From Serinicoccus chungangensis (lineage in GTDB: Bacteria; Actinomycetota; Actinomycetes; Actinomycetales; Dermatophilaceae): a DNA stretch of 64,000 bases. The notes beneath the pieces are model-generated. The model was not told where the DNA came from, searched no databases, and saw only the letters and a list, made by a program, of their open reading frames with translations. Both the position numbers and the translations under genes were made by a program. Location: the NCBI RefSeq assembly GCF_001483745.1, contig NZ_LQBL01000031.1, positions 124,001 through 188,000 on the forward strand, given 5' to 3'. Within the stretch, counting starts at the first letter, position 1. The number at the start of each line of letters is the position of its first letter. Below, piece by piece: positions 19,229 through 28,163 of this stretch.

Positions 19229-19397
19229 CTATGGCAGGATAGCGCCAGTGGCAGCCAAGGGACAGCTGCGCGTGCGCGAGCGTGCTTGGATGTCCAGGTC
19301 GGACCGCACGTCAGGGGACGCGATCGCTCCGACTCATGGGGAGCGGGCGGCACCCGGGGCGGTCACGGACCCGGGCGCCGCCCGCAACCCCGTCGGT

Positions 19398-19814
19398 TCA
19401 GCAGCCGAGCTCGCGCGCGGCCGTCGCCGAGGACGCCCGGAGGAACTCCGTGCACCGGTGCTGCTCCTCGGTCTCCCCGATGCGGCCCGCCGCCGCGGCC
19501 AAGGACGCCAGGGCCCGCAGGAACCCCTGGTTGGGCTCGTGCTCCCAGGGCACCGGTCCCTGCCCGCGCCACCCGGCCCGGCGCAGCTGGTCCAGCCCCC
19601 GGTGGTAGCCGGTCCGTGCGAAGGCGTAGGCCGACACGTCGTCCCCCTCGTGCAGGGCGTCCTCGGCCAGCATCGCCCAGGCCAGGCACGAGCTCGGGTA
19701 TGCCGCGGCGACCGCCCGCGGGTCACCCTCGGCGAGTGCCCGGGTCGCGGGGTCCTCGGGCAGCTCGGTCGGGGGGATCCCCAGCAGGTCGGCCGACCCG
19801 ACGCCGCCGGTCAC
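19398..19814 (-). CDS. DUF3151 family protein
   Basis: 138 aa. DPATRALAEGDPRAVAAAYP, SSCLAWAMLAEDALHEGDDV and AFARTGYHRGLDQLRRAGWR match DUF3151, an all-helical actinobacterial family of unknown role typically encoded next to fructose-bisphosphate aldolase. The GTG start overlaps the fbaA stop (GTGA), so it is coupled to fbaA. The 169-bp stretch upstream of the next regulator contains nothing I can support. Confidence 0.82.
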   Translation of the reverse strand: MTGGVGSADLLGIPPTELPEDPATRALAEGDPRAVAAAYPSSCLAWAMLAEDALHEGDDVSAYAFARTGYHRGLDQLRRAGWRGQGPVPWEHEPNQGFLRALASLAAAAGRIGETEEQHRCTEFLRASSATAARELGC

Positions 19815-20839
19815 CGGTGGGTCCCGGCGGAGCGCAGGTTCTCGCAGGCCTCGACGACCCGGGCCGTCATCGCGTTCTCGGCGACCTTGCCCCAGGCCCG
19901 CGGGTCGTACTGCTTCTTGTTGCCGACCTCGCCGTCCACCTTGAGCACGCCCTCGTAGTTGCTGAGCATGAAGCCGGCGACCGGGCGGGTGAAGGCGTAC
20001 TGCGTGTCCGTGTCGATGTTCATCTTGACGACGCCGTAGTCGACGGCGTCCGAGATCTCCTGGGCGCTGGAGCCGGAGCCACCGTGGAACACGAGGTCGA
20101 ACGGCCGGCTCTCGGCGTCGCGGCCCAGAGCCGTGGCGGCCGCCTCCTGGGCGGTCTGCAGGATCTCCGGACGCAGCTTGACGTTGCCCGGCTTGTAGAC
20201 GCCGTGGACGTTGCCGAAGGTCAGGGCCGTGAGGTAGCGGCCCTGGTCGCCCGTGCCGAGCGCCTCGATGGTCGCGACCGCGTCCTCCGGGGTCGTGTAG
20301 AGCTGGTCGTTGATCTCGTTGGCGACACCGTCCTCCTCGCCACCGACGACACCGATCTCGACCTCGAGGATGATCTTGGCCTGCCGGCACTGCTCCAGCA
20401 GCTCCTCGGCGATCTGGAGGTTCTCCTCCAGCGGGGTCGCGGAGCCGTCCCACATGTGCGACTGGAAGTAGGGCAGCCCACCCTGCTGGACCCGCTCGAC
20501 CGAGGCCGCCAGCAACGGCCGGACGAAGCCGTCGAGCTTGTCCTTCGGGCAGTGGTCGGTGTGCAGGGCGATGTTGACGTCGTACTTCTTGGCGACCTCG
20601 TGGGCGAAGGCGCTGAAGGCCATGGCCCCGGTCACCATGTCCTTCACCCCCTGGCCGGACCAGTACTCCGCGCCTCCGGTCGAGACCTGGATGATGCCGT
20701 CCGAGCCGGCCTCCGCGAACCCCTGGATGGCGGCGTTGAAGGTCTGGCTGCTGCTCACGTTGATGGCCGGGTAGGCGAAGCTGCCGGCCTTGGCCCGGTC
20801 GATCATGTCGGCGTAGACCTCGGGGGTGGCGATGGGCAT
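19811..20839 (-). CDS. fbaA: Class II fructose-bisphosphate aldolase
   Basis: 342 aa. Zn-dependent cleavage of fructose 1,6-bisphosphate in glycolysis/gluconeogenesis. Zinc and substrate motifs are present: ALHTDHCPKDKL, VEIGVVGGEEDG, LVFHGGSGSSAQEI and VKMNIDTDTQYAF. The start at ATG 20839 follows GAGGAGG. DUF3151 is coupled downstream. Confidence 0.97.
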   Translation of the reverse strand: MPIATPEVYADMIDRAKAGSFAYPAINVSSSQTFNAAIQGFAEAGSDGIIQVSTGGAEYWSGQGVKDMVTGAMAFSAFAHEVAKKYDVNIALHTDHCPKDKLDGFVRPLLAASVERVQQGGLPYFQSHMWDGSATPLEENLQIAEELLEQCRQAKIILEVEIGVVGGEEDGVANEINDQLYTTPEDAVATIEALGTGDQGRYLTALTFGNVHGVYKPGNVKLRPEILQTAQEAAATALGRDAESRPFDLVFHGGSGSSAQEISDAVDYGVVKMNIDTDTQYAFTRPVAGFMLSNYEGVLKVDGEVGNKKQYDPRAWGKVAENAMTARVVEACENLRSAGTHR

Positions 20840-20922
20840 GGTGGTCCTCCTCGGGACACGGTGACGTCCGGTCGCCACCCATGCTTCCACAGAGGCCGGG
20901 TGCTCTCCTCTAGGGTTGCGCC

Positions 20923-22509
20923 ATGACTGGCGCGTTCACCGACTACCCGACCACGCCGTCCATCTACGACGAGACGGTCTCGACGGACGGAGGCGTCAGA
21001 CCCGGCTACGAGCAGATCTCGACGCAGTTCGACACCTTCGGCCTCGAGGACGTCCGCAACCGCGGCGAGTACGTCAGCAAGAGCTACCACGACCAGGGCG
21101 TCACCTTCGACTTCGAGGGTGAGGAACGACCCTTCCCGCTGGACATCGTCCCCCGGGTCATCGATGCGGACACCTGGTCCCACGTCGAGGCCGGGGTGGC
21201 CCAGCGGGTGAAGGCCCTCGAGGCCTTCCTGGCCGACATCTACGGTCCGATGCAGATCATCACGGACAAGGTGATCCCCCGCCACATCGTGACCAGCAGC
21301 AGCCACTACCACCGGGTGGCCTTCGACATCCAGCCCGGCAACGGCGTCCGCGTGCACGTCTCGGGCATCGACCTCATCCGGGACGGCGAGGGCGCCTTCC
21401 GGGTGCTCGAGGACAACGTGCGCATCCCCAGCGGGGTGTCCTACGTCCTCACGAACCGCCGCGCCATGACCTCGACCCTGCCCGAGGTCGTCGGGACGCA
21501 CCGCATCCGGCCGGTGGCGGCATACCCCAGCCGCCTGCTCCGGGCGCTCCGGGCGGCGGCACCCTCCGGCATCACCGACCCCGAGGTCGTCGTCCTCACC
21601 CCCGGCCCCTACAACTCGGCCTACTTCGAGCACTCGCTGCTGGCGCGCCTCATGGGCTGCCGGCTCGTCGAGGGCCGCGACCTGGTGACCCAGGGCGGGC
21701 GCGTCATGATGCGGACGACGCACGGGCTGCAGCCGGTGCACGTCATCTACCGCCGGGTGGACGACGACTTCCTCGACCCGGTTGCCTTCCGCAACGACTC
21801 GGTGCTCGGGTGCCCGGGAGTCCTCAACGCGGCCCGCGCGGGCAACGTCACCATCGCCAACGCCGTCGGCAACGGCGTCGCCGACGACAAGCTCATGTAC
21901 TCCTACGTCCCGGACATCATCCGCTACTACCTGGGCGAGGAGCCGATCCTGCCCAACGTCGACACCTGGCGGCTGGAGGACCCCACCCACCGCGAGGAGG
22001 TCATGGACCGGCTCGACGAGCTCGTGCTCAAGCCGGTCGACGGTTCCGGGGGCAAGGGCATCGTCATCGGACCCCAGGCGAGCCGGGCCGAGCTGGACCA
22101 GCTGCGCGAGACGGTCAGCGCCTCGCCCCGCGGCTGGATCGCGCAGCCGGTCGTGCAGCTGTCCACCGTGCCGACGATGGTCGAGGACGGGCTGCGCCCG
22201 CGGCACGTCGACCTGCGCCCGTTCGCGATCAACGACGGGGAGAAGGTCTGGGTCCTGCCCGGCGGCCTCACCCGGGTCGCGCTGGGCGAGGGCGAGCTCA
22301 TCGTCAACTCCAGCCGCGGCGGCGGCTCGAAGGACACCTGGGTGCTCTCGGGCGACGGCCGGCGCACCCGGGTCGAGCCCCGGACCCAGCGCCAGGTGCA
22401 GATCGGCACCGCCCCGCAGGTGGCGCTCAAGCGCTCGGAGGCCGAGCCCGCCGAGCAGGAGCAGCAACAGCAGCAGCAGCGCACTGACCAGGAGGTGGCG
22501 TCGTGCTGA
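20923..22509 (+). CDS. Circularly permuted ATP-grasp type 2 protein
   Basis: 528 aa. QGVTFDFEGEERPFPLDIVP, ADIYGPMQIITDKVIPRHIV and VDGSGGKGIVIGPQASRAEL are signatures of the DUF404/DUF407 ATP-grasp family, predicted to form amide bonds (peptide-like products). A poly-Gln/Glu tail (six consecutive Q) ends the protein. A TAGGGT -10 stands 6 nt before the ATG. It overlaps the next gene by 7 nt. Comparative work by others groups this gene with alpha-E and transglutaminase proteins as a small-peptide synthesis system; the product is unknown. Confidence 0.92.
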   Translation: MTGAFTDYPTTPSIYDETVSTDGGVRPGYEQISTQFDTFGLEDVRNRGEYVSKSYHDQGVTFDFEGEERPFPLDIVPRVIDADTWSHVEAGVAQRVKALEAFLADIYGPMQIITDKVIPRHIVTSSSHYHRVAFDIQPGNGVRVHVSGIDLIRDGEGAFRVLEDNVRIPSGVSYVLTNRRAMTSTLPEVVGTHRIRPVAAYPSRLLRALRAAAPSGITDPEVVVLTPGPYNSAYFEHSLLARLMGCRLVEGRDLVTQGGRVMMRTTHGLQPVHVIYRRVDDDFLDPVAFRNDSVLGCPGVLNAARAGNVTIANAVGNGVADDKLMYSYVPDIIRYYLGEEPILPNVDTWRLEDPTHREEVMDRLDELVLKPVDGSGGKGIVIGPQASRAELDQLRETVSASPRGWIAQPVVQLSTVPTMVEDGLRPRHVDLRPFAINDGEKVWVLPGGLTRVALGEGELIVNSSRGGGSKDTWVLSGDGRRTRVEPRTQRQVQIGTAPQVALKRSEAEPAEQEQQQQQQRTDQEVASC

Positions 22510-23435
22510 GCCGGATCGCCGAGTCGCTCTTCTGGATCGGCCGTTACCTCGAGCGCGCCGAGGACACCTCGCGCCTGCTCGAGGTGCACCTCACCCTCCT
22601 GCTCGAGGACCCGGTGGTCGACGAGGAGGCCACCAGCGAGGTCCTGCTGCGGGTCATGGGCATCGACGGCGAGGCCAGCCCCGACCACCAGACGGTGCTG
22701 CAGCTGCTGGGCTGGGACGAGACGTCGCTCACCTCGATGGTGGCCGCGTTCTACGGCGCCCGCGAGAGTGCCCGCCGGTCCCGGGAGACCGTGTCCCTCG
22801 AGATGTGGGAGGCGGTGAACACGACGTGGAACATGATGCGCGGCAACCGGCTCCAGCACGTGCCCGCGCACCGCGCCTGCCAGCTGGTCCGCGAGCGCTG
22901 CGCCGTCGTCGGAGGCATCGCGGACACGACGATGACCCACGACGAGGGCTGGCAGTACATGATGCTCGGCCGCCAGCTGGAGCGGGTCGACATGACCTCG
23001 CGCATCATCGAGTCGGCGGCCTACAACGCCGACAGCCCGTACGCCTGGACGCAGACGCTGCGCGCCTGCGGCGCGCACCACGCGTTCATCCGCACCTACC
23101 GGGGCGCGGCGACCGACGCGCAGGCGGCGGAGTTCCTGCTGCTGGACCGGATGTTCCCCCGGTCGGTGCTGGTGTCCCTGCAGGCCGCGGAGGAGGCGCT
23201 GGCCTCGCTCGAGGCCACCACCGGCGGCCGTCGGGTCGGGCTGACCGGTGAGGCGCTGCGAGCCCTCGGCCGGGCCCGTGCTGAGCTGGAGTTCGGATCC
23301 TTGGAGGAGACCATGGCCCACCTGCCCGAGCGGATGAGCCGGCTGCAACGCACCTGCAGCGCGGTCAACGACGCCGTGTCCGACCACTACTTCGACGGCG
23401 CCGGCGCGTCCGTCTGGCGGGCGGGGGTGCGCTGA
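22503..23435 (+). CDS. Alpha-E domain (DUF403) protein
   Basis: 310 aa. All-helical protein starting LSRIAESLFWIGRYLERAED, the conserved alpha-E N-terminus, with VNTTWNMMRGNRLQHVPAHR in the middle. Found next to ATP-grasp type 2 proteins and thought to be their partner. The GTG start lies inside the upstream gene and its final A is shared with the next ATG, so all three genes are translationally coupled. Confidence 0.92.
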   Translation: MLSRIAESLFWIGRYLERAEDTSRLLEVHLTLLLEDPVVDEEATSEVLLRVMGIDGEASPDHQTVLQLLGWDETSLTSMVAAFYGARESARRSRETVSLEMWEAVNTTWNMMRGNRLQHVPAHRACQLVRERCAVVGGIADTTMTHDEGWQYMMLGRQLERVDMTSRIIESAAYNADSPYAWTQTLRACGAHHAFIRTYRGAATDAQAAEFLLLDRMFPRSVLVSLQAAEEALASLEATTGGRRVGLTGEALRALGRARAELEFGSLEETMAHLPERMSRLQRTCSAVNDAVSDHYFDGAGASVWRAGVR

Positions 23436-24277
23436 TGCTGCTCCGTATCGTGCACCGCACCGGCTACGAGTACGCCGGCATGGCCTCGCACTCCTTCAAC
23501 GAGGCCCGGATGTCGCCGCGCTCGACCCTGCACCAGGCGGTGCTGCATACCAAGGTCGACATCTCGCCCACGGCGTGGACCAACACCTACACCGACTACT
23601 GGGGCACCACGGTGACGCAGTTCGAGGTGCACGAGCCGCACCCGCGGATGGCGGTCACGGCCTCGGCCACCGTCGACGTGCAGCGCCCCGAGGTCACCGG
23701 GCACGGGCTGAGCTGGGAGGCGGTCCGCGACCCGGAGGTCTTCGACGACCTCAGCGAGTACCTCCTCACCTCCCCCATGGTCGAGCCGCCCGACGAGCTC
23801 AAGGCCCGGGTCGAGGAGATCGCCGGCCGGAGCGCGACCCCCGGCGACTGCGCCCGCGAGGTGGTGGAGCTCATCCACGACGAGATGGAGTACGTCTCCG
23901 GCTCGACCGGGGTGCACACCCGCGCGTCCGAGGCGTGGGCCAACCGCTCCGGCGTGTGCCAGGACATGTCGAACCTCACCATCGGCTGTCTCCGCGCGGT
24001 CGGCATCCCCGCCTGCTACGTCAGCGGCTACCTGCTCCCGGCGAGGGAGCCGGAGATCGGCACCCCCTACACCGGGGAGTCGCACGCGTGGGTCCGCTGG
24101 TGGGACGGGGAGTGGGTCGGCATGGACCCGACCAACGCCATCCAGCCCGGCGGGCGTCACGTCGAGGTGGCCCGCGGCCGTGAGTACGGCGACGTGCCGC
24201 CGCTGCGCGGCATCTACACCGGCACCAAGAGCAGCTCGATGTTCGTCGAGGTGGAGCTCACCGCGCTGCGGGCCTGA
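23435..24277 (+). CDS. Transglutaminase-like cysteine peptidase/ligase family protein
   Basis: 280 aa. An N-terminal beta domain (RIVHRTGYEYAGMASHSFNE) precedes a transglutaminase core with the triad visible: Cys in NRSGVCQDMSN, His in GESHAWVRWW and Asp in GMDPTNA. No signal peptide, so probably cytoplasmic. Third gene of the ATP-grasp/alpha-E operon. It likely hydrolyses or transfers amides made by the ATP-grasp enzyme (inference). Confidence 0.92.
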   Translation: MLLRIVHRTGYEYAGMASHSFNEARMSPRSTLHQAVLHTKVDISPTAWTNTYTDYWGTTVTQFEVHEPHPRMAVTASATVDVQRPEVTGHGLSWEAVRDPEVFDDLSEYLLTSPMVEPPDELKARVEEIAGRSATPGDCAREVVELIHDEMEYVSGSTGVHTRASEAWANRSGVCQDMSNLTIGCLRAVGIPACYVSGYLLPAREPEIGTPYTGESHAWVRWWDGEWVGMDPTNAIQPGGRHVEVARGREYGDVPPLRGIYTGTKSSSMFVEVELTALRA

Positions 24278-24285
24278 CCCCGCGG

Positions 24286-25089
24286 TCAGCCGATCGTCAC
24301 CGTGCCCAGGTGGTCGTCGGCGGGGAGGTCCCCGTCGACGACCGCGCTGACCTGCAGGGTGTTGAAGCTGAGGCCGCCGGAGTGCACCGTGAGGAAGGAC
24401 GTCTCGCTGGCGTCCGCACCGCCGCCGATCCGCACGAGGGAGGGCCGCGGGGCCAGGCGGGTGGGGTCGACCACCACCCACCGGTCCTCGACCGCCGCCT
24501 CGACGACGGCGTGGAAGTCCATCGGCGCGAGCCCGGGGGCGTAGCAGGCGACCAGTCGTGCCGGTATGCCGCGCGCCCGCAGCAGCGCGAGCGTCAGGTG
24601 GGCGAAGTCGCGGCAGACACCCTTGCGGGCGAGGTAGGTGTCGCTGGCGCCGTCGGTGACCGTCGAGGACCCGACGACGTAGCGGATGTGGTCGTGCACC
24701 CAGCTGGCCACGTCCAGGACACCCTGCTCACCGGCCACGTCGCCGACCTCGGCCCGCGCGACGGCCTCGAGCCGGTCCAGGTCGACGTAGCGGCTCGGTC
24801 GCACGTAGCGGACCCGCTCCAGCGGGCTCACGCCGGCGACGGCGCCGCCGTCGCTCACCGTCGCGGTGTAGCTGACGCTCAGCTCCCCCGGCGCCACGTC
24901 CCGCAGGACGTGCCACCGGGTGCCGGAGACCTCGTCCACGACGTCCTGGACCTCGACCTCCTGGCCGTCGAGGGTCACGGAGAAGGACTCGTCCTGCCGG
25001 GTCACCTGCTCGGCGACGGTGACCCCGAGGGTGGCCTCGACCGGAGACGTCACGGTGGCGGTCAGGTCGGCGGAGAGGTGTCGGCGCAT
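24286..25089 (-). CDS. Second transglutaminase-like protein
   Basis: 267 aa, convergent with the previous operon (9 nt between stops). It has a beta N-terminal domain, then the core with Cys in ARKGVCRDFAHL, His in PMDFHAVVEA and Asp in WVVVDPTRLAPRP. It differs from the 23435 protein enough to be another subfamily (bacterial transglutaminase-like, SmtA type), so it is not a recent duplication. Cytoplasmic by lack of signal. Confidence 0.88.
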   Translation of the reverse strand: MRRHLSADLTATVTSPVEATLGVTVAEQVTRQDESFSVTLDGQEVEVQDVVDEVSGTRWHVLRDVAPGELSVSYTATVSDGGAVAGVSPLERVRYVRPSRYVDLDRLEAVARAEVGDVAGEQGVLDVASWVHDHIRYVVGSSTVTDGASDTYLARKGVCRDFAHLTLALLRARGIPARLVACYAPGLAPMDFHAVVEAAVEDRWVVVDPTRLAPRPSLVRIGGGADASETSFLTVHSGGLSFNTLQVSAVVDGDLPADDHLGTVTIG

Positions 25090-25093
25090 GCGC

Positions 25094-25747
25094 TCATGGT
25101 GTCAGGTCGCCGGCGTGCTGCAGCGCCCAGTGGTACATGACGATCGCGGCGGCCGCCCCGGCGTTGAGCGAGCGGGTGGACCCGTGCTGGGTGATGGCCA
25201 CCACGTCCACGCATCCGGCGACCGCCTCCGCGCTCAGCCCGGGGCCCTCCTGGCCGAACAGGAGGACGCAGTCCCGGGGCACGGCATACCCCTCCAGCGG
25301 CACCGACCCCGGCACGTTGTCGACACCGAGGACGGGCAGGCCCCGGTCCGCCGCCCAGCGCAGCAGGGCGGCGACGTCGTGGTGGTGGTGCTCGTGCAGG
25401 TAGCGGTCGGTGACCATGGCCCCACGCCGGTTCCAGCGGCGCCGGCCCACGATGTGGACGGCCGCCGCGTTGAAGGCGTTGGCGGTGCGCACGACCGAGC
25501 CGATGTTGAAGTCGTGGCCCCAGTTCTCGATCCCCACGTGGAACCCGTGGCGCCGCGTGTCGAGGTCGGCGACCACGGCCTCCTGCCGCCAGTAGCGGTA
25601 GCGGTCCACCACGTTGCGGCGGTCACCGGCCTCGAGCAGGTGGGGGTCGAGGTGGGCCGGCAGGTCGCCCGACTCCCGGGTCGGCCACGGCCCCTCCCAC
25701 GGACCGACGCCCACCGGAGGATCGGTCGACTCGCTCACCCGCAGCAT
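25094..25747 (-). CDS. TrmH/SpoU family RNA 2'-O-methyltransferase
   Basis: 217 aa from ATG 25747. SPOUT motifs are clear: motif 1 NIGSVVRTANAFN, motif 2 LLFGQEGPGLS and motif 3 HGSTRSLNAGAAAAIVMYHW. Substrate could be tRNA or rRNA ribose. A related gene neighbours pyrE and clpB in mycobacteria, so this is conserved context. The gene stops 4 nt before the transglutaminase start, possibly co-transcribed. An upstream in-frame codon at 25789 would extend it by 14 residues. Confidence 0.87.
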   Translation of the reverse strand: MLRVSESTDPPVGVGPWEGPWPTRESGDLPAHLDPHLLEAGDRRNVVDRYRYWRQEAVVADLDTRRHGFHVGIENWGHDFNIGSVVRTANAFNAAAVHIVGRRRWNRRGAMVTDRYLHEHHHHDVAALLRWAADRGLPVLGVDNVPGSVPLEGYAVPRDCVLLFGQEGPGLSAEAVAGCVDVVAITQHGSTRSLNAGAAAAIVMYHWALQHAGDLTP

Positions 25748-25876
25748 TGTGGCACCGCGACGGCGCTCTGCCGTGGCCGACCTGCGCATTTCGCACTACG
25801 GTGGGGTGGGTCGCGGGCAGCAGCCCGCCACCGACCGACATGCGGCCGCACCGGGCCGCCGAACGGAGGCACCACC

Positions 25877-27532
25877 ATGGACTCCACCACCTGGATCCTG
25901 CTGATCCTGCTGCTGCTGCTCGTCGGCATCGTCGTCTTCTGGCTGCTGCGCCGCCCCGGCGACGACGGCGAGGGCGAGGGAGTGCTGGACGCCCGCGACC
26001 ACGACGAGCTGGCGGGCCGCGACGACCGGGGTGGCGCCGTGACGGACGTCCGGGACGGCCAGCACGCGGAGGCCGTCCCGCCGTCCGCGGAGCAGCCCGG
26101 CGACCCCACCGCGGCCCTCGGGCAGACTGGGCCGGCACCGCTGGCCGAGCCCGTGGGTGGCAGCGAGACCCACCAGCAGCCCGACGGGACCGCCGACCTG
26201 GCGGCCCCCGTCGAGGACGGACAGGTGGCGCCGACCGAGTCGCGCTACGACGCGCAGCCGGCCGAGCCGGCGGTCGAGGACGCCTACGTCCCCGCCGACG
26301 GGCAGGACGCCTCGGAGGAGCCGCCTCAGGCCCCCGTCGTCGACGAGCAGGACGGCTCCCTGGAGGGGACCCACCAGCCGGTGGACGAGCAGCAGGGGCC
26401 TGCCGAGCCGGCGTACCAGCCGGTCGGCGACCAGGACGTCGCCGACGAGCCGACCTCCGTCGGCAACGGTGCCGCGCCGCGCGAGGCCGAGGCGCCCGAG
26501 TTCACCGACCCGGCCGCTGCCCAGGAGCCCACGACCGAGCCGCTCACCGCCGAGGAGGTCCTCGCCGCGCAGGACACCACCTCCCCGGACACCACCTCCC
26601 CGGACCTCGCGCCCGCCGACGAGTACCCGGTCGGGGACGACGCCACCACCTACCGTGCGCAGCAGGGGCAGGCCGTCGTGCTGGACGACGACGGCTCGGT
26701 GCGGCAGGACGATGGCGCCGACATGGACGCCGACGTCTACCCCGGCGGGGACGGGTCGGTCACCCCGCTCACCGACGGGTCGACGCCCGTCGCGGAGGAG
26801 CCGACGGCCCAGGACGACGGGTGGGACAGCGCGGACACGGCGCGCGCCGCGGGTGCCGCGGGTGCCGCGGGCGCCGCGGGCGCCGTCGGTGCGGCGAGCC
26901 CCGGTGAGGACCAGCGTCAGGGCGACCTGTGGGAGGCCCCGGACACCGCCCCGGCCGACGCCCCCGTCTCCGACGACACCTGGGTCGCTCCGGAGGCCTC
27001 CACGACCGAGACCACCGTCGCCGACGAGCGGCACGACGACACGTGGGTGACCCCGGACACGGCCTCCACGGAGGCCTCGGGCACCGACCAGCGCCAGGAC
27101 GAGACCTGGGTCACCCCGGACACCGCACACACCGACGTCCCGCCGACCGAGCCCACCAGCGAGGCACCCGTCGCCACGGAGCCGGTCGTCGACGAGCCCG
27201 TCGCCACGGAGCCCGTCGTCGATGAGCCCGTGGTCGAGGAGCCGGTGGCCGAGGAGCCCCCCGCCGAGGCTGCGGTGACCGACGAGCCGCCGACGGAGGC
27301 CGAGGTCGGGGCTCCGGTCTTCGCCGAGTCGATCTACGGGGCCGGGTCCGCCGAGCCGCTCGAGGACGGCACCGGTCCGGCCGGGTGGTCGGTCAAGGGC
27401 AACACCGGCTCGATGCTCTTCCACACCCCGGACTCGCCGAGCTACGAGGGTGTGCGCGCCGAGGTGTGGTTCGAGAGCGAGGACGCGGCGCGGGCCGCGG
27501 GCTTCGCGCACTGGGACCGACGCCGGCGCTGA
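25877..27532 (+). CDS. Membrane-anchored acidic repeat protein with C-terminal sunset-like domain
   Basis: 551 aa; ATG 25877 follows GGAGG. One N-terminal transmembrane helix (TWILLILLLLLVGIVVFWLL), then about 450 residues rich in Asp, Glu, Pro, Thr and Ala with low-complexity repeats: TTSPDTTSPD, (AAG) runs, two copies of a block ending DTWVTPDT/ETWVTPDT, and EPVVDEPVATEPVVDEPV. The last ~70 residues are a compact conserved module (GWSVKGNTGSMLFHTPDSPS, EGVRAEVWFESEDAARAAGF), resembling what databases call the sunset domain. Probably a cytoplasm-facing or exported anchor with a long disordered acidic linker. Function unknown. Confidence 0.75.
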   Translation: MDSTTWILLILLLLLVGIVVFWLLRRPGDDGEGEGVLDARDHDELAGRDDRGGAVTDVRDGQHAEAVPPSAEQPGDPTAALGQTGPAPLAEPVGGSETHQQPDGTADLAAPVEDGQVAPTESRYDAQPAEPAVEDAYVPADGQDASEEPPQAPVVDEQDGSLEGTHQPVDEQQGPAEPAYQPVGDQDVADEPTSVGNGAAPREAEAPEFTDPAAAQEPTTEPLTAEEVLAAQDTTSPDTTSPDLAPADEYPVGDDATTYRAQQGQAVVLDDDGSVRQDDGADMDADVYPGGDGSVTPLTDGSTPVAEEPTAQDDGWDSADTARAAGAAGAAGAAGAVGAASPGEDQRQGDLWEAPDTAPADAPVSDDTWVAPEASTTETTVADERHDDTWVTPDTASTEASGTDQRQDETWVTPDTAHTDVPPTEPTSEAPVATEPVVDEPVATEPVVDEPVVEEPVAEEPPAEAAVTDEPPTEAEVGAPVFAESIYGAGSAEPLEDGTGPAGWSVKGNTGSMLFHTPDSPSYEGVRAEVWFESEDAARAAGFAHWDRRRR

Positions 27533-27568
27533 GGGCCGCGGCGGCCGTCGGACGTGCCGCCGGGGCGC

Positions 27569-28117
27569 TCAGCCCGTGAGGCCGAGGTCTGCCAGGGAGT
27601 AGGCCGCCCGGTACTCCACGCCCTGCTCCTCGACGCGCTCCCGCGCGCCGCTGTCCCGGTCGACGATGACCGCGACGGCGAGCACCTCTCCCCCGGCGTC
27701 GCGCACCGCCTCGACGGCCGTCAGGGGCGAGCTGCCCGTGGTGGACGTGTCCTCGACGACGACGACCCTGCGCCCCGCGAGCGCGGGCCCCTCGATGCGC
27801 TGCTGCAGGCCGTGGGCCTTCTCGCTCTTGCGGACGACGAAGGCGTCCAGCGCGGGCCCCTCCCGGTGCGCGGCGGCGTGCAGCATCGCGGCGGCCACGG
27901 GGTCCGCCCCCATCGTCAGCCCACCGACGGCGTCGACCGCGAGGTCGTCGACGAGGTCGAGCATGACCTCGCCCACCAGGGGCGCGGCCTCCCCGTGGAG
28001 GGTGACCCGGCGCAGGTCGACGTAGTAGTCGGCCTCCGCGCCGGAGGACAGCGTCACCCTGCCGTGCACCACGGCCAGGTCGGTGATGTGGCGGAGCAGG
28101 CGGTCGCGTGGGGTCAT
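27569..28117 (-). CDS. pyrE: Orotate phosphoribosyltransferase
   Basis: 182 aa. Transfers the ribose phosphate of PRPP to orotate to form OMP. PRPP loop VVVVEDTSTTGSSPLTAVEA, the flexible loop VRKSEKAHGLQQRIEG and the N-terminal HGRVTLSSGAEADYYVDLRR are intact. TAGGCT ends 7 nt before ATG 28117, so the mRNA is probably leaderless. Confidence 0.95.
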   Translation of the reverse strand: MTPRDRLLRHITDLAVVHGRVTLSSGAEADYYVDLRRVTLHGEAAPLVGEVMLDLVDDLAVDAVGGLTMGADPVAAAMLHAAAHREGPALDAFVVRKSEKAHGLQQRIEGPALAGRRVVVVEDTSTTGSSPLTAVEAVRDAGGEVLAVAVIVDRDSGARERVEEQGVEYRAAYSLADLGLTG

Positions 28118-28163
28118 GGCGCCCAGCCTAGCCAGCGCCAGGGCGGGTCCCCGTGGCCGACCG

